DNA from: Citrus sinensis
Lineage: Eukaryota; Streptophyta; Magnoliopsida; Sapindales; Rutaceae
NCBI RefSeq assembly: GCF_022201045.2
Contig: NC_068562.1
Span: forward strand, 8,414,001 to 8,478,000
Direction: 5' to 3'
Length of the DNA stretch: 64,000 nucleotides
Under the pieces are notes generated by a model. It had not been told where the DNA came from and did no database searches. It worked only from the letters and a program-made list of their open reading frames with translations. Shown here piece after piece: positions 57,863 to 64,000 of the stretch; position 1 is the stretch's first letter, and each line of letters begins with the position of its first letter. Made by a program: the position numbers and the translations under genes.

Positions 57863-59839
57863 GTGATAGCAGGAGGGCCAACATTGGCCGGGGATTCAAA
57901 CAGAGCACGCAAAAACTATGGGAGATATGCCATGACTGGCAAGGAAGTGCTTCTCAATTTGCCAGCAGCCAAGAGGGCAAAAGTGCGGCAAGTTCCTATT
58001 ATGTGGACAGAGGACGACGAAGAGGGCATTTTGTACCCTCACGAGGATGCATTGGTGATTAGAGCATTGGTGGCCAGCACAGAATTGCGGCGAATACTGG
58101 TAGACACGGGCAGCTCAGTAGACATTCTGTTTAAGTCCGCCCTAGATGATATGGGGATTTCAGACTTAAAGCTGGAACGAACGAATACATCCTTGAAGGG
58201 ATTTGGAGGGGGACGGTTAACTCCCATGGGGGTCATTGAACTCCCGATTACTGTGGGGACAAAGCCATTTGAAAGAACGATGATGCTGGACTTTGTAGTG
58301 GTAGAGGAGAGGAGTCCTTACCAGATGATATTGGGTAGACCGTTCATGAGGATAAGCCAATGTGTAATGTCCACGCATTACCTGGCACTGAAGTACAGAA
58401 TAAATGGAGTTGTGGGTGTCGTGAAGGGCGACCAGAGAATGGCCAGGAGCTGCTATGCTACAGCGGCCAAGGAAACACTGCAGGTTACGTCTCTAGATAA
58501 CCGAGGGGATTCAAAAAACGGTCGCCAGGAACCTGTTGAGAAGCTGGAAGAAGTTGTTGTAAGCAGGAGTGACCCTAGCAGAGTGGTTAAGGTCGGAACA
58601 GAATTGAGCGAACCAATAAAAGGCGAGCTGGTGAAATGTCTACAGTCCCATGCAGACATATTTGCCTGGTCTCATGAGGATATGCCAGGTATTGATCGCG
58701 GGGTAGCATGCCACAAGCTGGCAATCAAGAAAGGGGCAAGGCCGGTGAGACAGAAAAGGAGGTGCTTCAACCATGAGAGGTACGAAGCCATAAATGCCGA
58801 GGTAGAAAAACTGCTAAAAGCAGGGTTTATGAGGGAAGCCAAGTACCCGGAGTGGATTTCCAATGTAGTGCTGGTAAAGAAGGCCAATGGGAAGTGGAGA
58901 ATGTGTGTAGACTTCACGGACCTCAATAAGGCATGCCCGAAGGACAGCTTTCCGCTACCAAAAATAGACCAGTTGGTGGACTCAACCGCGGGTCACAGTC
59001 TGCTCAGTTTCATGGATGCCTTCTCCGGATACAACCAAATACCCATGAACGAGCAGGATGAGGAAAGCACGACCTTTATAACTAACATGGGTTTGTTTTG
59101 TTACAGGGTGATGCCCTTTGGTCTGAAAAATGCTGGAGCTACCTATCAAAGGTTAGTGAACAAGGTCTTCAAACCATTAATCGGCCACACTATGGAAGTA
59201 TATGTGGACGATATGATCACCAAGTCAAGAGAACCGAGAGATCATGTGAAGCACTTGGAAGAGACCTTTGATTTGCTGAGGAAGTACGAAATGAAGCTGA
59301 ACCCGGAGAAATGTGCATTTGGGGTCAGCTCGGGCAAATTTTTGGGGTACCTGGTGAGCCATCGAGGGATTGAGGCCAACCCAGAAAAGATACGGGCGGT
59401 GATAGAAATGCGGTCCCCAAGAACAGTTAAGGAGGTGCAGAGCCTTACGGGGAAATTGGCAGCATTAAACCGATTCATTTCGCGAGCCACTGATAAGTGC
59501 CACCCTTTCTTCCAAGTCATAAAGAAGGGGAAGAAGATGGAATGGACACCAGAATGCGAGGAGGCATTTGGACAGTTGAAGGAATACCTGGCCCGCGCCC
59601 CGTTACTATCAACTCCCAGAGAGGGTGACCAGCTGCTTTTGTACTTGGCAATCTCTAAGTGGGCTACCAGCTCGGTCTTAGTCAGGGAAGAAGAAGGAAA
59701 GCAACACCCAGTATACTACACAAGCAAGGCCCTGGTAGACGCAGAAACCAGATATCCACTAATGGAGAGGTGGGCGCTCGCCCTGATAACGGCAGCGCGC
59801 AAACTCCGACCATATTTCCAGCCCACCAGATCGTTGTGA
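57863..59839 (+). CDS. Pol N-terminal part: protease, reverse transcriptase, RNase H start
   Basis: 658 aa. The aspartic protease motif VDTGSSVDILF is near residue 85. The RT domain has VVLVKKANGKWRMCVDFTDL, SFMDAFSGYNQI and the catalytic YVDDMITKS, then LGYLVSHRGIEANPEKI and the connection to RNase H. The frame is lost near 59820, in the RNase H region, where one base appears to be missing compared with related elements; coding continues in another frame. Confidence 0.88.
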   Translation: MIAGGPTLAGDSNRARKNYGRYAMTGKEVLLNLPAAKRAKVRQVPIMWTEDDEEGILYPHEDALVIRALVASTELRRILVDTGSSVDILFKSALDDMGISDLKLERTNTSLKGFGGGRLTPMGVIELPITVGTKPFERTMMLDFVVVEERSPYQMILGRPFMRISQCVMSTHYLALKYRINGVVGVVKGDQRMARSCYATAAKETLQVTSLDNRGDSKNGRQEPVEKLEEVVVSRSDPSRVVKVGTELSEPIKGELVKCLQSHADIFAWSHEDMPGIDRGVACHKLAIKKGARPVRQKRRCFNHERYEAINAEVEKLLKAGFMREAKYPEWISNVVLVKKANGKWRMCVDFTDLNKACPKDSFPLPKIDQLVDSTAGHSLLSFMDAFSGYNQIPMNEQDEESTTFITNMGLFCYRVMPFGLKNAGATYQRLVNKVFKPLIGHTMEVYVDDMITKSREPRDHVKHLEETFDLLRKYEMKLNPEKCAFGVSSGKFLGYLVSHRGIEANPEKIRAVIEMRSPRTVKEVQSLTGKLAALNRFISRATDKCHPFFQVIKKGKKMEWTPECEEAFGQLKEYLARAPLLSTPREGDQLLLYLAISKWATSSVLVREEEGKQHPVYYTSKALVDAETRYPLMERWALALITAARKLRPYFQPTRSL

Positions 59840-61743
59840 TGACTGACCAGCCCCTTCGGCAGGTGCTTCAAAAACCAGATGCGTCTGGTCGACTAGTAAA
59901 ATGGTCCGTGGAGCTGAGTGAGTTTGACTTGTCCTACAGGCCCCGAGGAGCAATCAAGGCCCAAGCCCTGGTAGATTTTATGATTGATCGTGCTGAACCA
60001 GGGGAAGAGGTTCACGAGGAACAATCAGCTGAACAGGAGGATTCAAAGGGGGTATGGCTGGTAATGGTTGATGGATCGCGTAGTGAACAGGGATCCGGGG
60101 CAGGAGTTATAATACGAAGCCCAGAAGGTGTTGAGGCATCCTATGCAGTGAAGTTCGAGTTCCAGCTTACGAACAACCAAGCTGAATATGAGGCCTTCAT
60201 TACTGGGCTCGGTCTTGCACATGCGCTGCGAGCAGAAAGGGTAGAATGTAACCAGCTCACTGATCAGTTCCAAGTAAGGGAAGAGAAATTGGGACTTTAT
60301 TTGAAGAAGGCAAAGCAGATGGTTGGGTTTTTCCAGGAGGTGGAAGTAAAGCAGATATCCCGGAATGAGAATTACCGAGCGGATATGTTGGCTAGGATGG
60401 CTGCTATTGCAGATCCAAAATTACCGAAGTCAGTTCCACTAGAGATAAGGACCTCACCAAGTATTGAGGAAGATGCAGAGGTGATGAGAGTAAGTATTGG
60501 CGAATCCTGGATGGACCCGATTTGCGCATATGTCCGCGATGGAGTTTTACCAGAGGATAAGAGACAAGCAAGAAAATTGAAATGCCGAGCAGCAAGGTAT
60601 ACGCTACTGGATGGGGTGTTGTACCGCCGAGGGTTCACCTTGCCCCTTTTGAGATGTTTGGATGATGAGGAGGCGGATTATGTTCTAAGAGAGATTCATG
60701 AGGGAATATGCGGCAATCACTCAGGAGCAAGAACTTTAGCCTTCAAGGCACTCCGGCAAGGATATTTCTGGCCAACCATGCACCAGGATGCCAAGAGGAT
60801 GGCAAAAAATTGTAAAACATGCCAAAGCTTCTCCGAGGTTCCTGCACAACCCCCAGAAAAGCTGACGGCTATGACATCCCCATGGCCTTTCGCTCAATGG
60901 GGAATCGACTTGATTGGTCTGTTACCTAAGGGACGAGGAGCGGCGACACATGCAATTGTGGCAATAGACTACTTCACCAAGTGGGTGGAAGTGGGAGTCC
61001 TCAGCCAGATCACAGAGAGGAAGACAACAGATTTTATTTGGAAAAATATCATCTGCAGATATGGGATCCCCTACGCCATCATCACAGACAATGGGAGGCA
61101 GTTTGACAACGGCAACTTCAGAGAGTTTTGCCGAAACCTGGGGGTGGACCTGAAGTTCTGCACCCCCGCACACCCCCAGGCAAATGGACAAGTGGAAGCA
61201 GCCAACAAGGTGATAAAGAAGCTCCTGAAGACTAGATTGGGAGAGAAGCAGGGAGCTTGGGTTGATGAGCTTCCAGGGGTACTGTGGGCCTACAGGACAA
61301 CTCACAAAACCGCCACAGGAGAAACACCGTTCGCTTTAGCCTTTGGTCATGAGGCGGTAATCCCAGCAGAGATTGGAGTGGGGACACATCGAACGGAACA
61401 TTTCGCTGAGGAGCAAAACGACGAGCAGATCTGCCTAAGCCTAGACCTGCTGGAGGAGAAAAGGGAAGGGGCCTCGAAGAAAGTGGCCCAATGTCAGCAA
61501 AGGGTCATGCGTTATTACAACAAGAATGTACGCGTGAGGCAGTTCCGAGCAGGAGATTGGGTACTTAGGAAAGTGAACCAGAACACCAGGAATCCTAACC
61601 ATGGAGCTCTTGGTCCGAAGTGGGAAGGCCCGTACAGGGTGATACGAGCAACTGGTCCGGGAGCTTATAAGTTAGCATACCGAGATGGACGAGACGTGAA
61701 GAGGTCATGGAACGCCGAGCATTTGAAGAAGTATTTCCAGTAA
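59821..61743 (+). CDS. Pol C-terminal part: RNase H end, second RNase H, integrase
   Basis: Continuation of pol in a different frame (open from before 59659; meaningful homology from about 59821). It has the end of RNase H (VVMTDQPLRQVLQKP), a second archaeal-type RNase H starting MVDGSRSEQGSGAGVIIRSP, then integrase: HHCC zinc finger (HEGICGNHSG..., CKTCQ), catalytic core with GIDLIG, ITDNGRQFDN and AHPQANGQVEAANKVI, and a C-terminal PKWEGPYRVIRA domain. The second RNase H lacks the usual DSQL segment right after RAERVE (about 60240-60250), apparently an in-frame deletion that removes a catalytic Asp. The integrase DDE triad is intact. Confidence 0.87.
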   Translation, partial: AHQIVVMTDQPLRQVLQKPDASGRLVKWSVELSEFDLSYRPRGAIKAQALVDFMIDRAEPGEEVHEEQSAEQEDSKGVWLVMVDGSRSEQGSGAGVIIRSPEGVEASYAVKFEFQLTNNQAEYEAFITGLGLAHALRAERVECNQLTDQFQVREEKLGLYLKKAKQMVGFFQEVEVKQISRNENYRADMLARMAAIADPKLPKSVPLEIRTSPSIEEDAEVMRVSIGESWMDPICAYVRDGVLPEDKRQARKLKCRAARYTLLDGVLYRRGFTLPLLRCLDDEEADYVLREIHEGICGNHSGARTLAFKALRQGYFWPTMHQDAKRMAKNCKTCQSFSEVPAQPPEKLTAMTSPWPFAQWGIDLIGLLPKGRGAATHAIVAIDYFTKWVEVGVLSQITERKTTDFIWKNIICRYGIPYAIITDNGRQFDNGNFREFCRNLGVDLKFCTPAHPQANGQVEAANKVIKKLLKTRLGEKQGAWVDELPGVLWAYRTTHKTATGETPFALAFGHEAVIPAEIGVGTHRTEHFAEEQNDEQICLSLDLLEEKREGASKKVAQCQQRVMRYYNKNVRVRQFRAGDWVLRKVNQNTRNPNHGALGPKWEGPYRVIRATGPGAYKLAYRDGRDVKRSWNAEHLKKYFQ

Positions 61744-61892
61744 GCAAATACTCTACCAAATCTTCAATTTGATAAGTTATATTGATCAAATGCATGATGG
61801 CTTGGTGCACATGCATATGTTTTGTACTTTTGTAACACATTCAAATTTCAATAAAGAGGAATTCAGCATGAAAAGTCCCGGCTAATAAGCCC

Positions 61893-62850
61893 ATCAAAAA
61901 TCCATTAAGGCAAGAAAGTGCCTACCTCTGCTCGGTCAAACGAAAGACCAGCAGCTAATCTACTAAGGCAAGAAAGTGCCTGCCTCTGCTCGGTCAAACG
62001 AACGACCAGCAGCTAATCTGTTAAGGCAAGAAAGTGCCTACCTCTGCTCGGTCAAATAAACGACCAGCAGCTAATCTATTAAGGCAAGAAAGTGCCTACC
62101 TCTGCTCGGTCAAACGAAAGACCAGCAGCTAATCTACTAAGGCAAGAAAGTGCCTGCCTCTGCTCGGTCAAACGAACGACCAGCAGCTAATCTACTAAGG
62201 CAAGAAAGTGCCTGCCTCTGCTCGGTCAAACGAACGACCAGCAGCTAATCTGTTAAGGCAAGAAAGTGCCTACCTCTGCTCGGTCAAATAAACGACCAGC
62301 AGCTAATCTATTAAGGCAAGAAAGTGCCTACCTCTGCTCGGTCAAACGAAAGACCAGCAGCTAATCTACTAAGGCAAGAAAGTGCATGCCTCTGCTCGGT
62401 CAAACAAACGACCAGCAGCTAATCTACTAAGGCAAGAAAGTGCCTGCCTCTGCTCGGTCAAATAAACGACCAGCAGCTAATCTATTAAGGCAAGAAAGTG
62501 CCTACCTCTGCTCGGTCAAACGAAAGACCAGCAGCTAATCTACTAAGGCAAGAAAGTGCCTGCCTCTGCTCGGTCAAACAAACGACCAGCAGCTAATCTA
62601 CTAAGGCAAGAAAGTGCCTGCCTCTGCTCGGTCAAACGAAGGACAGCAGCTAATTTATCAAATGTTACTAAGGCAACAGAGTGCCTATTTCTGCTCGGTC
62701 AACGAATGACCAGCAGCTAAAGCTACGAACACTCTCCTAAGGCGAGCGCCTGTTTCTGCTCGGTCAATGAAAGACCAGCAGCTAATTCTACGAGAAGTTT
62801 ACTAAGGCAAGTAAATACATACACCTACTCGGTCCACTAAGGAACCAGCA
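61893..62850. repeat. 58-bp tandem array with higher-order structure, 3' of pol
   Basis: The word CTCGGTCA recurs at 61931, 61989, 62047 and every 58 bp to 62627: 13 regular units, then three degenerate units to about 62850. The unit is 'taaggcaagaaagtgcct', then 'ctctgctcggtcaaacgaa', then 'cgaccagcagctaat'. Variants alternate by their middle word: A (cgaaag), B (cgaacg or caaacg) and C (ataaacg), in the order ABC-ABBC-ABC-ABC-AB plus a final variant, so triplets of about 174 bp were themselves duplicated. Confidence 0.9.
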
Positions 62851-63000
62851 GGCAAGATCAGATAAGTTGTGCAATCATTTTGCAGAAACAGCCTATAAGT
62901 AGACATTAGACAAGGGAGCCAATAAAGAGCATCTAAAAATTTATTAATGTTCAGTTGGTTACAAAACTAATGAAAATCTAAAGTCTATACAAAAATAGAC

Positions 63001-63999
63001 CTAAGGATTAGGAGGGTCAACGGCTTCAGCAGGTGAAGGATCAGTTGTCCCAGGAGGTGGAGGATCAGCAATACTGGGAGGGGGCGGCATGGATCCTTGT
63101 CCCATTTCAAAAGCACGTCCCCCAGCTCCCCCCTCCTGCACCTCATCTAAAGGAGCCTCCACCTGGTTCTGCTCACCCTGCTCCTTACCTCCCTGGCCGA
63201 CCCCAGCCATGTACCTCTCCACTCCAGCCTCCAGCTTGCTCATGTCCAGCTCGGGATATTCTTCCTTATGCACAGACATGATGCACTTATAGGAGAAGGC
63301 AACCCCAGAGTCATACTCGGCATCCAGCCGATCGTCCACATCAGCGGATTTGCCTTTCTCCTCAGCCAGCTGCTCACCCAAGGATTTGATTTCCCCCTCA
63401 AGGGCGGTCCTCAGAGTATCCCTTTCAATTTGAGTAGCCTGAAGATCAGATCTCAGGTCACCCAACTCGCCCTCAAGCTTGGAGGAAGTGGACTCAGCAA
63501 CAGCAGTTTTCTCCTCAAGCTCCATAAGCTGTTTGTTCAGCTCGGCCAGTTTCTCCTTGGTGCGGTCAGCAGACTCAACTTTCTTTTTCAACTCTTGGTT
63601 ATCAGCCTGGAGCTTCTTCTCATGACGCGCAGACCCGGTCTTGTAGCACGAGACCATTGTGGCCAGCCTGAAGGAAACTCTCTGAACAGAGGCAGCCAAC
63701 TCAGAAAGGCTCATGCTCTCGATGTCCTTCACCATCTTGGGCCCAACGGATTTCTTATAATCCTTCTGGTAGGGGCTCAGGTAGTCACCTTGATCTCGAG
63801 ATGGAAGAGGAGAAGATCGGTCCCCAGACTGCAAGCTGACCTCAGGACTCTTGTCGGAGGTTTTCTCCCCAACACTCTTACGAGGTGGAGGAGGAGGCAG
63901 AGCAGGAACAGGTGCCTTGGAAGGACCGACGCTAGGTTTCTTCGGAGGAGGAGGAGGGTTGCTGGAGCTGCTTGCAGCCCGACCACGCTTCCTGCTCAT
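63001..63999 (-). CDS. Antisense coiled-coil ORF of the Tat element (5' end may lie outside window)
   Basis: At least 332 aa on the strand opposite to gag-pol. The N-terminal part is basic and proline/serine-rich (MSRKRGRAASSSSNPPPPPK). A SMSLSELAASVQRVSF segment precedes a long heptad-like coiled coil (about residues 120-215, rich in K, E, L and Q). The tail is proline-rich and acidic. Antisense ORFs between pol and the 3' LTR are known from Tat-lineage elements such as Grande, and similar proteins appear in plant databases as 'putative gypsy type transposon' products; the function is unknown. The ORF runs to the last bases of the window, so upstream exons are possible. Confidence 0.7.
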   Translation of the reverse strand: MSRKRGRAASSSSNPPPPPKKPSVGPSKAPVPALPPPPPRKSVGEKTSDKSPEVSLQSGDRSSPLPSRDQGDYLSPYQKDYKKSVGPKMVKDIESMSLSELAASVQRVSFRLATMVSCYKTGSARHEKKLQADNQELKKKVESADRTKEKLAELNKQLMELEEKTAVAESTSSKLEGELGDLRSDLQATQIERDTLRTALEGEIKSLGEQLAEEKGKSADVDDRLDAEYDSGVAFSYKCIMSVHKEEYPELDMSKLEAGVERYMAGVGQGGKEQGEQNQVEAPLDEVQEGGAGGRAFEMGQGSMPPPPSIADPPPPGTTDPSPAEAVDPPNP

Positions 64000-64000
64000 C

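Larger units (their letters stand above)
55290..64000 (+). mobile_element. Ty3/gypsy retrotransposon of the Tat lineage (3' end outside window)
   Basis: The order is 5' LTR, primer site, gag, protease, RT, RNase H, second RNase H, integrase, tandem array, antisense ORF. The second, archaeal-type RNase H and the downstream antisense ORF are features of Tat-type elements. The left flank GACCA (55285-55289) is the predicted target duplication; the right one is off the edge. Confidence 0.88.

Overview
This is a 64-kb piece of an AT-rich plant nuclear genome, almost certainly a eudicot. The evidence is intron-split genes with GT-AG junctions, a plant-type myo-inositol oxygenase, LRR-malectin receptor kinases and Ty1/copia, Ty3/gypsy (Tat-type), TRIM, hAT and Mutator-like elements. 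I cannot name the species from the sequence; a woody eudicot is only a guess. All gene models below were spliced by eye. For the two complete receptor kinases, MIOX and three of the small peptide genes, the exon lengths sum to a whole number of codons.

Layout. 1-8445: two minus-strand LRR receptor-like kinases with malectin-like ectodomains; the first runs off the left edge and the second is complete (13 exons, 885 aa). 8446-19788: a long AT-rich gene-poor stretch with small TIR and foldback elements, a microsatellite and a cluster of ACGT-core motifs. 19789-23196: a complete 11-exon myo-inositol oxygenase gene (304 aa). 22677-34434: a tandem segmental duplication. Unit A holds the 3' end of MIOX plus a small cysteine-rich peptide (CRP) gene. 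Unit B holds a dead MIOX 3' fragment and a second CRP gene, and has since been invaded by a Mutator-like element and by a TIR element that itself contains a hAT element. Two further CRP genes lie at 34955 and 43243.

Between CRP3 and CRP4 sits a non-autonomous LTR element (36443-42036, 5-bp target duplication CCACC). Its 5' LTR contains a solo LTR and its 3' LTR contains a tandemly multimerised TRIM: six 188-bp LTRs and five 88-bp internal segments at an exact 276-bp period, flanked by one 5-bp duplication. 45462-49406: a third receptor kinase on the plus strand (919 aa). 49864-53515: a decayed copia element. 55290-64000: a gypsy/Tat element with 5' LTR, gag, pol (protease, RT, RNase H, second RNase H, integrase), a 58-bp tandem array with higher-order structure and an antisense coiled-coil ORF. 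Its 3' LTR lies beyond the window.

The most interesting host biology is the four-member CRP cluster. The genes encode secreted peptides of about 63-75 aa ending in a compact 8-cysteine motif around a PAPPG core, and all four share a rigid promoter module (TGTGATYA, exactly 11 bp, YATAAATAYGTC). They lie between kinases of a receptor family associated with defence and senescence. Any functional link to those receptors is speculation. The most interesting element biology is the TRIM hexamer and the apparent relationship between the 3' tandem arrays of the non-autonomous LTR element and of the Tat element.
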